Source: Polymorphospora lycopeni (GTDB taxonomy: Bacteria; Actinomycetota; Actinomycetes; Mycobacteriales; Micromonosporaceae). From it: a DNA stretch of 64,000 bases. Below, piece after piece: positions 24,190-39,280 of the stretch; position 1 is the first letter of the stretch, and every line of letters begins with the position of its first letter. The position numbers were made by a program, and so were the translations under genes. The DNA is taken from the NCBI RefSeq assembly GCF_042237075.1, contig NZ_JBCGDC010000022.1, positions 14,705 to 78,704 on the forward strand. The letters run 5' to 3'. The notes under the pieces were generated by a model. That model saw nothing but the letters and a program-made list of their open reading frames with translations, was not told the origin of the DNA and made no database searches.

Positions 24190-24357
24190 GTGGCCAAGGC
24201 GACCGACGTCCGTCCAAAGATCACTTTGGCGTGTGTGGAGTGCAAGGAGCGCAACTACATCACGCGCAAGAACCGCCGCAACGACCCGGACCGCATTGAG
24301 ATGAAGAAGTTCTGCCCCCGGGACGGCAAGCACACCCTGCACCGCGAGACCCGCTGA
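24190..24357 (+). CDS. rpmG: 50S ribosomal protein L33
   Basis: A 55-residue large-subunit protein, MAKATDVRPKITLACVECKE onward, ending HTLHRETR. The first zinc pair CVEC is present, but the second pair, normally CPRC, reads CPRD, so one of four zinc cysteines is lost. GTG 24190 is the start, with GAGGAAGG 12 nt upstream. It heads the rpmG-hadA-hadB-trpT-secE-nusG block that I know from mycobacteria. Confidence 0.95.
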   Translation: MAKATDVRPKITLACVECKERNYITRKNRRNDPDRIEMKKFCPRDGKHTLHRETR

Positions 24358-24414
24358 TCCCGCGCCGGCAGTAGGCCGGCGCAGGGAGGCGCCGCGGAGC
24401 CGTACAGCTTCCGT

Positions 24415-24487
24415 CAGGATCGCCGTTTCGAGACCGGATAGTCTGGGATTACCAGCGACACCGGCCCCGAAACGGCGATCCTGTTTT
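24415..24487. promoter_or_regulatory. 16-bp inverted repeat before hadA-like gene
   Basis: CAGGATCGCCGTTTCG (24415-24430) is repeated perfectly inverted at 24468-24483, with a 37-nt interior and TTTT directly after. A separate hairpin, GCGCCGGC/GCCGGCGC (24362-24382), sits just upstream and is the likelier rpmG terminator. The larger repeat could be a second terminator or an operator for the hadAB pair. Confidence 0.5.
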
Positions 24488-24506
24488 GCGCGTGTAGGTT
24501 CGCCGC

Positions 24507-24959
24507 ATGCCCTTGGACCCGTCGTTCGTCGGCCGTACGTACCCGCCGACCGCCCCCTATCAGGTGGGCCGAGAGAAGATCCGTGAGTTCGCCACCGCGA
24601 TCGGTGCGACCGACGCCGCGTACCACGATCCGGCGGCCGCCCGGGCGCTCGGGCATGCCGACGTGGTCGCTCCGCCCACCTTTCCGGTGGTCGTCACGAT
24701 GGAGTCGAGCCGCCGTCAGATCGTCGATGATCCGGCGCTCGGCGTCGACTACAGCCGCGTCGTCCACGGCGACCAGCGCTTCCGCTACACCCGCCCGATC
24801 GTGGCGGGTGACGAGCTGGTCTGTGTGAGCACCATCGAGGAGATCACCTCGCGGGGTGGGCACGATTTCCTGACCATCCGCAGCGAGGTCTCGACGGTCG
24901 CCGAGGAGCCGGTGGTGTCGGTCTGGTCCAAGCTCGTCGTACGTGGAGAGGGCGGCTGA
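24507..24959 (+). CDS. hadA: HadA-like (FAS1-type) MaoC dehydratase subunit
   Basis: A 150-residue hot-dog protein, LDPSFVGRTYPPTAPYQVGREKIREFA onward, with VAPPTFPVV and a central HGDQRFRYTRPIVAGDEL. In mycobacteria HadA pairs with HadB to dehydrate 3-hydroxyacyl-ACP in FAS-II elongation for mycolic acids. The present organism probably lacks mycolates, so the substrate is open. The hadB-like gene starts 1 bp after its stop, so the two form an operon. The symbol is assigned by synteny and similarity. Confidence 0.78.
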   Translation: MPLDPSFVGRTYPPTAPYQVGREKIREFATAIGATDAAYHDPAAARALGHADVVAPPTFPVVVTMESSRRQIVDDPALGVDYSRVVHGDQRFRYTRPIVAGDELVCVSTIEEITSRGGHDFLTIRSEVSTVAEEPVVSVWSKLVVRGEGG

Positions 24960-24960
24960 G

Positions 24961-25353
24961 ATGGATCTGCCGGTCAAGACCTACCGGGTGACCCGGGCCG
25001 ACCTGGTCCGCTACGCGGGCGCCTCGGGCGACTTCAACCCGATCCACTGGAGCCAGCGGTTCGCCACCGGGGTCGGCCTGCCCGGGGTGATCGCGCACGG
25101 CATGTTCACGATGGCGCTGACCGGCCGGGCGGTCACCGAGTGGGCCGGCCGGCCGGACGCCGTGGCGGAGTTCAGCGTCCGCTTCGCCCGTCCGGTGCCC
25201 GTCCCCGATGACGACGAGGGGGTCGAGGTCCAGGTGGCGGCGGTGGTGAAGGGCGTCACCGGCGAGGGCCTGACCCAGCTCAACCTGACCGTGACCAGCC
25301 TCGGGGAGAAGGTGCTCTCGCAGGCCAAGGCGCTGGTCAGGCTGCCCGGATAG
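24961..25353 (+). CDS. hadB: HadB-like MaoC (R)-specific enoyl hydratase/dehydratase subunit
   Basis: A 130-residue hot-dog protein carrying the catalytic hydratase motif YAGASGDFNPIHWSQRFA (Asp and His) and GVIAHGMFTMAL. It should be the catalytic partner of the HadA-like protein just upstream. ATG 24961 begins MDLPVKTYRVTRADLVRYAG. No hadC gene follows; tRNA-Trp is next, as in mycobacteria after hadC. Confidence 0.82.
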   Translation: MDLPVKTYRVTRADLVRYAGASGDFNPIHWSQRFATGVGLPGVIAHGMFTMALTGRAVTEWAGRPDAVAEFSVRFARPVPVPDDDEGVEVQVAAVVKGVTGEGLTQLNLTVTSLGEKVLSQAKALVRLPG

Positions 25354-25382
25354 CGGTTCGCCGACGGGTGATGGCCGACCGG

Positions 25383-25412
25383 TTGGGAAAGTCCGGGGTC
25401 TACCCGTACACT
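25383..25412 (+). promoter_or_regulatory. Candidate promoter for tRNA-Trp/secE
   Basis: TTGGGA (25383-25388), 18-nt spacer, TACACT (25407-25412), about 65 nt before tRNA-Trp. Between them lie short hairpins such as AGGCG-tct-GCGCCT. Confidence 0.5.
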
Positions 25413-25477
25413 GGTCCGCCGTGGGGTAGTGGCCCCTACCCAGGCGTCTGCGCCTGAGTGGGTGCATCTGCCTGCAC

Positions 25478-25550
<73 letters not shown>

Positions 25551-25779
25551 CGCCTAAGGCCTGACCGGCCCCGGGGGTCGGAGTCGTCTCACGGGGCGGC
25601 AGCCGTCCCGTGGCGGTGGTGTCCGGCGGAAGCCGCCCGTGGCGCGATGCGCCGGTCGGGCGATCTCCGTCCGGTCCGCCGGCCGCGGCCAGCCCCGGGA
25701 TCGGTCCGGGCGGCCGGCGTGACCAGCGCAGCGTGCGTCCACCGACGTGCGATCCGACCATCCCGCGACGGAGGGCGAA

Positions 25780-26178
25780 GTGGCCGACAAGAATCGGCGC
25801 GGCGAGGATGCCGCGGACGACCACCTCGATGACGAGGCGTTGGACGAGGCAGCCGAAAAGGACTCGGACGTCGACGACGAGGAAGAGCCGGTATCCCGGG
25901 GCGGCACCGCCACCCGGGCCCGCCCGAAGGCGGAGTCGGCCGACAGCAAGTCGAAGGCCCGTACCGAGGGCGGTCGGGTCGGCATCTTCGGACGGATCGT
26001 GCGGTTCGTCCGCGAGGTCGTGGCCGAGCTGCGTAAAGTCATCTGGCCTACCCGCAAGGAGCTGTTGACCTACACCGCCGTGGTGGTCGTGTTCGTGTCC
26101 GTGATGCTGGCGATCGTGGCCGGGCTCGACTTCGCCTTTGCCAAGGGCGTGCTGTGGGTCTTCGGCAACCCCAGTTGA
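25780..26178 (+). CDS. secE: Preprotein translocase subunit SecE
   Basis: A 132-residue protein with one C-terminal membrane helix that clamps SecY. The first 75 residues are acidic and probably disordered. The conserved part is FVREVVAELRKVIWPTRKELLTYTAVVVVFV. GTG 25780 is preferred because GGAGGG lies about 5 nt upstream; GTG 25747 in frame is an alternative. It precedes nusG as in most bacteria. Confidence 0.93.
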   Translation: MADKNRRGEDAADDHLDDEALDEAAEKDSDVDDEEEPVSRGGTATRARPKAESADSKSKARTEGGRVGIFGRIVRFVREVVAELRKVIWPTRKELLTYTAVVVVFVSVMLAIVAGLDFAFAKGVLWVFGNPS

Positions 26179-26206
26179 CCGCAGAACCGAGCTGACAGTA
26201 ACGGAA

Positions 26207-26224
26207 GTGAGCGAGCGTGCCTGA
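26207..26224 (+). other. Micro-ORF MSERA overlapping the nusG start
   Basis: GTG 26207 opens five codons whose TGA (26222-26224) lies 5 nt inside nusG (start 26217). Its GTGAGCGAGCG start resembles the MSER micro-ORF at 2470. It may simply be a sequence coincidence around the nusG initiation site. Confidence 0.25.
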
Positions 26225-26945
26225 GTACGACGAGACCGCCGGACGAGCCGCCGACGAGCAGTCCGCGGTGGCGACGGCGGCCAGTGACGAGTCGGTCGAG
26301 GCCGCCAGCGAGCCGGATTACGCGCCCGTCGCGACGCCGGAACCAGACGAGGAGTACGACCCGGTCGCGGAGCTGCGGCAGAAGCTGCGCTACGCGCCGG
26401 GCGACTGGTACGTCGTGCACTCCTACGCCGGATACGAGAACAAGGTCAAGACCAACCTGGAGACCCGTATCACCAGCCTCGACATGGAGGACTACATCTT
26501 CCAGGTCGAGGTGCCGACCCGCGAAGAGGTCGAGGTCAAGAACGGCAAGCGCCTCCAGGTGCAGAACAAGGTCTTTCCCGGCTACATCCTGGTCCGGATG
26601 GAGTTGACGGCGGAGTCCTACTCCTGCGTCCGGAACACCCCGGGCGTGACCGGCTTCGTCGGCGCGACCGACCGGGCCGACCGTCCCGCGCCGCTCTCGC
26701 TCGACGAGGTGCTCAAGTGGCTGGCGCCGGCCGTCGAGACGGAGCAGAAGAAGGCCAAGCCGGAGGTCAAGGTTCTCGACTTCGAGGTGGGTGACTCGGT
26801 CACCGTCACCGACGGGGCGTTCGCTTCGCTTCCTGCCACGATCAGCGAGATCAACGCCGACCAGCAGAAGCTCAAGGTGCTGGTGTCGATCTTCGGTCGG
26901 GAGACTCCGGTGGAACTCAACTTCAACCAGGTCGCCAAGATCTGA
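26217..26945 (+). CDS. nusG: Transcription termination/antitermination protein NusG
   Basis: A 242-residue RNA polymerase-binding factor. An acidic 60-residue head, usual in actinobacteria, precedes the NGN domain (GDWYVVHSYAGYENKVKTNLETR; VFPGYILVRMEL; RNTPGVTGFVG). The KOW domain is at the C-terminus (FEVGDSVTVTDGAFASLPATISEINADQQKLKVLVSIFGRETPVELNF). GTG 26217 (MPEYDETAG) is the chosen start. Confidence 0.96.
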   Translation: MPEYDETAGRAADEQSAVATAASDESVEAASEPDYAPVATPEPDEEYDPVAELRQKLRYAPGDWYVVHSYAGYENKVKTNLETRITSLDMEDYIFQVEVPTREEVEVKNGKRLQVQNKVFPGYILVRMELTAESYSCVRNTPGVTGFVGATDRADRPAPLSLDEVLKWLAPAVETEQKKAKPEVKVLDFEVGDSVTVTDGAFASLPATISEINADQQKLKVLVSIFGRETPVELNFNQVAKI

Positions 26946-27011
26946 GGATCCGGCCCCGGCAACCGCCTCGGTGAACAGCCGGGCTGCCTGTTGCGTTAAC
27001 CTAGAACGTCG

Positions 27012-27085
27012 GCCCGCAGGCCGCGCTGACCGTGCGCGCGCTCTGCGGGCAGCGTCAGGTGCAATCCACCCCGGTGCAATCCACC
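27012..27085 (+). promoter_or_regulatory. rplK leader: hairpin and direct repeat
   Basis: GCCCGCAG (27012-27019) pairs with CTGCGGGC (27043-27050). The 12-mer GTGCAATCCACC follows twice (27059-27070 and 27074-27085), just before the rplK start. This could be an L11/L1-responsive leader, but no known L1 site was recognised. Confidence 0.4.
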
Positions 27086-27107
27086 AGAATCAAGCCCAGG
27101 AAGAGAC

Positions 27108-27539
27108 ATGCCTCCGAAGAAGAAACTGGTCAAGACGTTCACGCTGCAACTGCCGGCGGGCCAGGCCACGCCGGCGCCGCCGGTCGGTCCGGCCCTCGGT
27201 CAGCACGGTGTGAACATCATGGAGTTCTGCAAGTCCTACAACGCGCAGACCGAGTCGCAGCGCGGTGACGTCGTCCCCGCCGAGATCAGCGTCTACGAGG
27301 ACCGCTCCTTCACCTTCGTGCTGAAGACGCCGCCGGCCGCCCGCCTGCTGCTCAAGGCCGCCGGTGTGCAGAAGGGTTCCGGCGTGCCGCAGAAGGACAA
27401 GGTCGGTTCGGTGTCCCGTACCCAGCTCCGGGAAATCGCCGAGCGGAAGATGGCCGACCTCAACGCCAACGACGTGGAGCACGCCGAGCGGATCATCGCT
27501 GGCACCGCCCGCTCGATGGGCATCACCGTCAAGGACTGA
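27108..27539 (+). CDS. rplK: 50S ribosomal protein L11
   Basis: 143 residues; binds the GTPase-associated centre of 23S rRNA. It has KTFTLQLPAGQATPAPPVGPALGQHGVNIMEFCKSYN, the proline-rich hinge and the C-terminal RNA-binding TVKD end. AGGAAGAG precedes ATG 27108. Confidence 0.98.
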   Translation: MPPKKKLVKTFTLQLPAGQATPAPPVGPALGQHGVNIMEFCKSYNAQTESQRGDVVPAEISVYEDRSFTFVLKTPPAARLLLKAAGVQKGSGVPQKDKVGSVSRTQLREIAERKMADLNANDVEHAERIIAGTARSMGITVKD

Positions 27540-27623
27540 GGCTTCCGGGCCTTTCCGAGCACGACCCGACCGTGGGAGGGTGCGCGCCGCGCGTCCCGCC
27601 AGACACCACAGGAGTAGACAGAA

Positions 27624-28340
27624 ATGCAGCGCAGCAAGGCTTACCGCAAGGCCGCCGAAGCCATCGACCGGGACCGGCTCTACACCCCGGCCGAGGCCGT
27701 GAAGCTGGCCAAGGCGTTCACCGCCGTCAAGTTCGACCCCACGGTCGAGGTCGCGATGCGCCTCGGGGTCGACCCGCGTAAGGCGGACCAGATGGTCCGT
27801 GGCACGGTCAACCTGCCCCACGGCACCGGCAAGACCGCCCGCGTGATCGTGTTCGCGGCCGGCGCGAAGGCCGAGGAGGCCGTTGCCGCCGGCGCCGACG
27901 AGGTGGGCACCGACGAGCTGGTCGCCCGCATCCAGGAGGGCTGGCTGGAGTTCGACGCGGCCATCGCCACCCCGGACCAGATGGCCAAGATCGGCCGGAT
28001 CGCGCGGATTCTGGGCCCGCGCGGCCTGATGCCGAACCCGAAGACCGGCACCGTGACCATGGACGTCACCAAGGCCGTCTCCGAGATCAAGGGCGGCAAG
28101 ATCACCTTCCGGGTGGACAAGCACTCCAACCTGCACCTCATCATCGGCAAGGCGTCGTTCTCCGAGGCGCAGCTGATCGACAACTACGTCGCGGTGCTCG
28201 ACGAGGTACTGCGGGCCAAGCCGTCGGCGGCCAAGGGCAAGTACCTGAAGAAGGTGACCCTGACCACCACGATGGGCCCGGGTGTCCCGGTCGACCCGAA
28301 CCTGGTGAAGAACCTCCAGGAGGCCGGCGCCGAGGCGTGA
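27624..28340 (+). CDS. rplA: 50S ribosomal protein L1
   Basis: 238 residues; L1 stalk protein and usual autoregulator of the L11 operon. RSKAYRKAAEAIDRDRLYTP, the GLMPNPKTGTVT loop and KGKYLKKVTLTTTMGPGVPVDPNL are clear. The upstream 84-nt gap contains CACGACCCGACCGTGGGAGGG, related to a motif in the rpsL and rpsJ leaders. Confidence 0.98.
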   Translation: MQRSKAYRKAAEAIDRDRLYTPAEAVKLAKAFTAVKFDPTVEVAMRLGVDPRKADQMVRGTVNLPHGTGKTARVIVFAAGAKAEEAVAAGADEVGTDELVARIQEGWLEFDAAIATPDQMAKIGRIARILGPRGLMPNPKTGTVTMDVTKAVSEIKGGKITFRVDKHSNLHLIIGKASFSEAQLIDNYVAVLDEVLRAKPSAAKGKYLKKVTLTTTMGPGVPVDPNLVKNLQEAGAEA

Positions 28341-28361
28341 CGCCGACCGCCGCAGTGGATC

Positions 28362-28406
28362 ACGAACCGGGGTGCCCCGAAATCGGGGCACCCCGGTTCG
28401 TCTTTT
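28362..28406 (+). terminator. Intrinsic terminator after rplA
   Basis: Long perfect stem (core AACCGGGGTGCCCC / GGGGCACCCCGGTT, extending to 19 bp) with a tight loop, followed by CTTTT. Confidence 0.93.
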
Positions 28407-28481
28407 GCCGCCGGATGCTTGCCGGCCGGTGTCAGGGAGCAGGTCCGACGGGCCGGGTGAAACTGTGTGCCGGACCCCGAT

Positions 28482-28511
28482 TTGGTGGTCGGGCATCAGG
28501 TCGCGTACTGT
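28482..28511 (+). promoter_or_regulatory. Candidate rplJL promoter
   Basis: TTGGTG (28482-28487), 18-nt spacer, TACTGT (28506-28511), about 250 nt upstream of rplJ. Confidence 0.55.
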
Positions 28512-28761
28512 GTCGAATGCGTCTGGCCGTGAGTCAGACGGCAAATCGTAACCACCCAGAGACCGCTGGTAGCCGTGCTTCGGCACGGTCGAAGGTCCCG
28601 CTTCGGCGGGCGGCCCGCGCAGGGGGAGACGGCAGCGTACCGGTCATGTTCGCATGATCTTGTCCGCCCCGTGCGCCCTGCGCCGGGGCGTTTCCCGTTT
28701 TCGGGTCCCTTCTCCACGGACTGTGAAGTCGACCAGCCTGGAGTAACGAGAGAGGAGGGAC
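28512..28761 (+). promoter_or_regulatory. L10-type leader and attenuator of rplJL
   Basis: A long untranslated leader with two UUCG tetraloop hairpins, CCGTGC-ttcg-GCACGG (28573-28588) and CCCGC-ttcg-GCGGG (28597-28610), then a GC hairpin and T-rich stretches near 28680-28710. Position and layout fit the conserved leader that binds the L10(L12) complex and turns down rplJL. The individual kink-turn bases were not verified. Confidence 0.6.
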
Positions 28762-29310
28762 ATGGCGGACAAGCCGGTTCGGGCCGACAAGGCCACCGCC
28801 GTCGCTGAGCTCACCGAGCAGTTCCGTAGCTCGGGCGCGACCGTGCTGACCGAGTACCGCGGTCTCACTGTCGCTCAGCTGACCAAGCTGCGGCGCGCGC
28901 TGGGTCGGGAAACCACCTACGCGGTCGCGAAGAACACGCTCGCGAAGCGTGCCGCGGCGGATGCTGGCATCGAGGGCCTCGACACGCTGTTCACCGGTCC
29001 TACCGCGCTCACCTTCGTCTCCGGCGATGTCGTAGAAGCGGCGAAGGGCCTGCGCGAGTTCGCGAAGGCCAATCCGCTGCTCGTCATCAAGGGCGGCGTA
29101 TTCGAGGGCAAGGCCATCTCGGCCGAAGAGGTCAACAAGCTCGCCGACCTCGAGTCCCGTGAGGTGCTGCTGGCCAAGCTGGCCGGTGGGATGAAGGCCA
29201 ACCTGAGCAAGGCCGCGGCCCTGTTCCAGGCGCCGCTGTCCAAGACCGCCCGCCTGGCGGCTGCCCTGCAGGAAAAGCGCGAAAAGGAGGGTGTGGAGGA
29301 GGCCGCCTGA
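28762..29310 (+). CDS. rplJ: 50S ribosomal protein L10
   Basis: 182 residues; base of the L7/L12 stalk. TVLTEYRGLTVAQLTKLRRALG, YAVAKNTLAKRAA and a C-terminal helix (KTARLAAALQEKREKEGVEEAA) that binds L7/L12 dimers. GAGAGGAGGG precedes ATG 28762. Confidence 0.98.
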   Translation: MADKPVRADKATAVAELTEQFRSSGATVLTEYRGLTVAQLTKLRRALGRETTYAVAKNTLAKRAAADAGIEGLDTLFTGPTALTFVSGDVVEAAKGLREFAKANPLLVIKGGVFEGKAISAEEVNKLADLESREVLLAKLAGGMKANLSKAAALFQAPLSKTARLAAALQEKREKEGVEEAA

Positions 29311-29360
29311 GCCTTCCCGCATCCGTACCCAGTCATTCAAAAGTAGGAAGGACGCCAGAC

Positions 29361-29747
29361 ATGGCGAAGCTCAGCACCGACGAGCTGCTCGACGCGTTCA
29401 AGGAGATGACGCTGATCGAGCTGTCGGAGTTCGTGAAGCAGTTCGAGGAGACCTTCGACGTCACCGCCGCCGCGCCGGTCGCCATCGCTGCCGGCCCGGG
29501 TGGTCCGGCCGCCCCGGCCGCGCAGGAGGAGGAGAAGGACGAGTTCGACGTCGTCCTCGAGGCCGACGGTGGCAAGAAGATCCAGGTCATCAAGGTCGTG
29601 CGTGAGCTGACCGGCCTGGGCCTGAAGGAGGCCAAGGACGCCGTCGAGGGCGCGCCGAAGGCGATCCTGGAGAAGGTCAACAAGGAGACCGCCGACAAGG
29701 CCAAGGCCAAGCTCGAGGCCGAGGGCGCGAAGGTCACCCTTAAGTGA
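29361..29747 (+). CDS. rplL: 50S ribosomal protein L7/L12
   Basis: 128 residues, the factor-recruiting stalk protein. N-terminal dimer domain (STDELLDAFKEMTLIELSEFVKQFEE), an Ala/Pro-rich hinge, and a C-terminal domain with KIQVIKVVRELTGLGLKEAKDAVEGAPK. It follows rplJ after 50 bp and ends in a terminator. Confidence 0.98.
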   Translation: MAKLSTDELLDAFKEMTLIELSEFVKQFEETFDVTAAAPVAIAAGPGGPAAPAAQEEEKDEFDVVLEADGGKKIQVIKVVRELTGLGLKEAKDAVEGAPKAILEKVNKETADKAKAKLEAEGAKVTLK

Positions 29748-29769
29748 GCTGACGCACACCGCGTTCGAG

Positions 29770-29808
29770 GCGGGCGGCGATCCAGGTTTGGATCGCCGCC
29801 CGCTTTCG
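29770..29808 (+). terminator. Intrinsic terminator after rplL
   Basis: 15-bp perfect stem GCGGGCGGCGATCCA / TGGATCGCCGCCCGC, loop GGTT, then TTTCGTCT. Confidence 0.93.
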
Positions 29809-30131
29809 TCTGCTGACAGCGTGCAACCACGCGGTGAACAGGCAATCAGCGCGGTCTGTGGGTCCACGGGGCCGCCGGAGACACCCGTCCGTCACACAAA
29901 CACCTGGCCCGACCCGCGCGACAACCCTTGACGCGGCTCCTGGTGCCAGGCACGCTGACACCAGCAAGACCTTCCGCGCTTGCAACGGCCCTCATCCGGG
30001 TAACGCAACGGCAGCCCGCCTGTCGCTGCGGCATTCGGGTGACCCCAGCGGGATCCGCCGCGTTCTGAGCGGCCCGGAGGCACCGGTCCAGGTGCTCCGA
30101 GGCACGTTCCGCGACGGCCTGCCCGGCGGGC

Positions 30132-30160
30132 TGGACAGCGGTTAGCCTCTCGGCTACACT
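30132..30160 (+). promoter_or_regulatory. Candidate rpoBC promoter
   Basis: TGGACA (30132-30137), 17-nt spacer, TACACT (30155-30160), about 127 nt before the rpoB start. A weaker upstream candidate is TTGACG (29928-29933) with CACGCT 17 nt on. The leader carries a hairpin with GACCCC (30186-30191) and GGGGTC (30225-30230) as the outer stem. Nothing else was seen in the 480-bp gap after rplL. Confidence 0.6.
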
Positions 30161-30286
30161 GCTAGTTTGCGCTGCCTTCCGACTTGACCCCTGCCCGGAA
30201 TGTCCGAATGTGGACGTTCAGAGTGGGGTCCATTGGAGTGCACGCGTAACAGCCGTTTTGCAGCACGGTCCTCGGAAGGACGCATC

Positions 30287-33718
<3,432 letters not shown>

Positions 33719-33724
33719 GGTTGT

Positions 33725-33798
33725 GAGCTTGGGGGCGGGCCACCCGCTCCGGGCGGTCAGGCTTTGATCCCTGCGCGGGACGGCCCGTCCCCAAGCTC
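33725..33798 (+). promoter_or_regulatory. 17-bp inverted repeat between rpoB and rpoC
   Basis: GAGCTTGGGGGCGGGCC (33725-33741) and its complement with one mismatch (33782-33798) enclose 40 nt. There is no U tract, so read-through is expected; it could be an RNA-processing or partial attenuation site. Confidence 0.6.
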
Positions 33799-33848
33799 CA
33801 GCCCCGAGTTTCAGCAGTATGACGACGACGACATAGGGGACACGTAAC

Positions 33849-37736
<3,888 letters not shown>

Positions 37737-37987
37737 GCACGAAAGCACGGAACCGGGCGCCGGTCACGTCGTACGTACGACGTGACCGGCGCCCGGTTCC
37801 GTGCTTTCGTGCCTAGCGGTACGACCCGAAGTCGAAGTCGTCCAGCGGCACGGCCTGCCCGCTGGCCGGGCCGAAACCGTAGTCGGTCTCGGGGTATCCG
37901 GTCATCGAGTAGACCTTGGCCTTCGCCTCCTCGGTGNCGGCGTCGCGCCATCCGCTCGATCCCGACCCGGTCCGGTCCACCAAGGCG

Positions 37988-38269
37988 ATGACCGTCTTCT
38001 GGCTCGGCCTGGTCGCCGCGGTCACCGGCGTGTTCGTGGGCGGCGTCGCACCCGCCACGATCGCCCTGCTGCTGTCCCGACAGGCCCGCCGGGAGGCGTA
38101 CGCGTCGGGTGGATACCTGACCGGATCGGCGTGGCTCGACCGCGGCGAGCGCCTTGCCTGGACGGGCCTCGTGCTGGCCGCCACCACCCTGGTGATCGCC
38201 CTCGTGATCGGGCTGATCAACCTGGCCAACAGCCCGACCGGGCAGGACTTCGCGCCGACCGTCGACTAG
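37988..38269 (+). CDS. Small two-helix membrane protein, possibly truncated at its start
   Basis: A 93-residue protein from ATG 37988, MTVFWLGLVAAVTGVFVGGV onward, with two hydrophobic segments separated by a basic, polar stretch (SRQARREAYASGGYLTGSAWLDRGERLAW). The layout resembles half of a DUF4190-type protein, like the gene at 38519. The N base at 37937 marks a sequence gap just upstream, so the true start could be lost. No function is assigned. Confidence 0.55.
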   Translation: MTVFWLGLVAAVTGVFVGGVAPATIALLLSRQARREAYASGGYLTGSAWLDRGERLAWTGLVLAATTLVIALVIGLINLANSPTGQDFAPTVD

Positions 38270-38518
38270 CCGGTGCGGACCCGCCGGGATACCGCGACGG
38301 CCGCTCGGCGGTAGCCTGGCTCGTGCGATCCGGACGCCCCGGGCACGGTGGTCGAGGAACGGATAATCGACCGAAGGGTCGGCGGCGAGTACGGACGACC
38401 GATCCGATGGATCGGCGGCGAGACGGACAGCCCGACCCGACCGGTCGGTGTGGGAAGGTCCCGGGCGCGACGCCCGGACCGGGGCGGTGCGGCCGTCGGT
38501 TGCGGAGAGGGGACGTTC
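38270..38518. other. Intergenic region with short repeats
   Basis: GGTCGGCGGCGAGTACGGAC and GGATCGGCGGCGAGACGGAC form an imperfect direct repeat near 38375-38430, and CCGATCC-gat-GGATCGG is a small palindrome beside them. GGAGAGGGG (38504-38512) is the ribosome-binding site of the next gene. No promoter was recognised. Confidence 0.4.
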
Positions 38519-39280
38519 GTGACGGAAGAGGTACGGTCGCAGCCGTCGGCCGAACCACCCGCGGAGCCGGCGACCACACCACCGGCGCCTGCGCCGAGCC
38601 TTCACAGGCCGGCGCCCGACCGACCCGGCGACACGTCCGCGGCTGCCGGCGCTCCGGTCGGGTTCGGTGCGCCAGCTCCGGCTCAACCGGCGAACCCCTG
38701 GGCGCGGCCGGGTGCCCCGGCACCTCCGCCCGTCATGCCTCCGGCCGCCGCCCGGATGGCAGGCTTTCCAGGAGGCGCCGTGCCCGCCGGCGGCCCGGCC
38801 CCGTACGCGCCGATGGGCGCCCCGCCGCCGGTCGTGCCGCCCGGCCACCATCACCCGCCCGCGCCCCCGAGGGAAACCTGGCGCAGGCCGAGCCGGGTCG
38901 AGCCGGTCCCCGGTACGGGGTTCGCCGTGGTGCACCTCGACGTGCCGCCGGTCACCTCGGGGCTGGCCGTCGGGGCACTGGTCGCCGGGATCGGTTCGAT
39001 CCTGGTATCGCTGCTCGTCGCCTGTTTCGGGCTGGCCGGGGCGCAGGACGGCTGGGGCGGCTGGGTGGCGGGCGCGTTCGCCGTGCTCGGCGGGCTGCTC
39101 GGGTTGGCCGGGCTCGTACTCGGGTTGATCGCGCGACGACAGATCATGCGTACGACCGAGCCGTCGGCGGTCCGGTTCACCGGGCGCGGCTGGGCAATCG
39201 CCGCGGTGAGTTGCGGCGCGACCGGCCTGGGGATCACGGTCTTCTCGTTCGCGTTGGCCCTGCTGTTGCAGCTGGCCTGA
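38519..39280 (+). CDS. DUF4190-domain membrane protein with proline-rich head
   Basis: A 253-residue protein. Residues 1-125 are Pro/Ala-rich and probably disordered and cytosolic (PPAPAPSLHRPAPDRPGD, HHHPPAPPRETWRRP). The remainder has three to four hydrophobic segments (GLAVGALVAGIGSILVSLLV; AFAVLGGLLGLAGLVLGLIARRQI; GWAIAAVSCGATGLGITVF), with the IARRQIMRT and late Gly-rich helix of DUF4190 proteins. Function is unknown. GTG 38519 is chosen for its strong ribosome-binding site; an in-frame ATG-less extension upstream has no support. Confidence 0.75.
   Translation: MTEEVRSQPSAEPPAEPATTPPAPAPSLHRPAPDRPGDTSAAAGAPVGFGAPAPAQPANPWARPGAPAPPPVMPPAAARMAGFPGGAVPAGGPAPYAPMGAPPPVVPPGHHHPPAPPRETWRRPSRVEPVPGTGFAVVHLDVPPVTSGLAVGALVAGIGSILVSLLVACFGLAGAQDGWGGWVAGAFAVLGGLLGLAGLVLGLIARRQIMRTTEPSAVRFTGRGWAIAAVSCGATGLGITVFSFALALLLQLA

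Noticed and set aside
29834..30145. 103-codon forward frame in the rplL-rpoB gap
   Set aside because: Composition does not match local coding bias; the region fits a promoter and leader better.
37775..37936. Reverse-strand reading frame ending in DDFDFGSYR and other frames through the right arm
   Set aside because: It is an exact inverted copy of the end of rpoC bounded by N; read as an assembly fold-back, not a second rpoC fragment.
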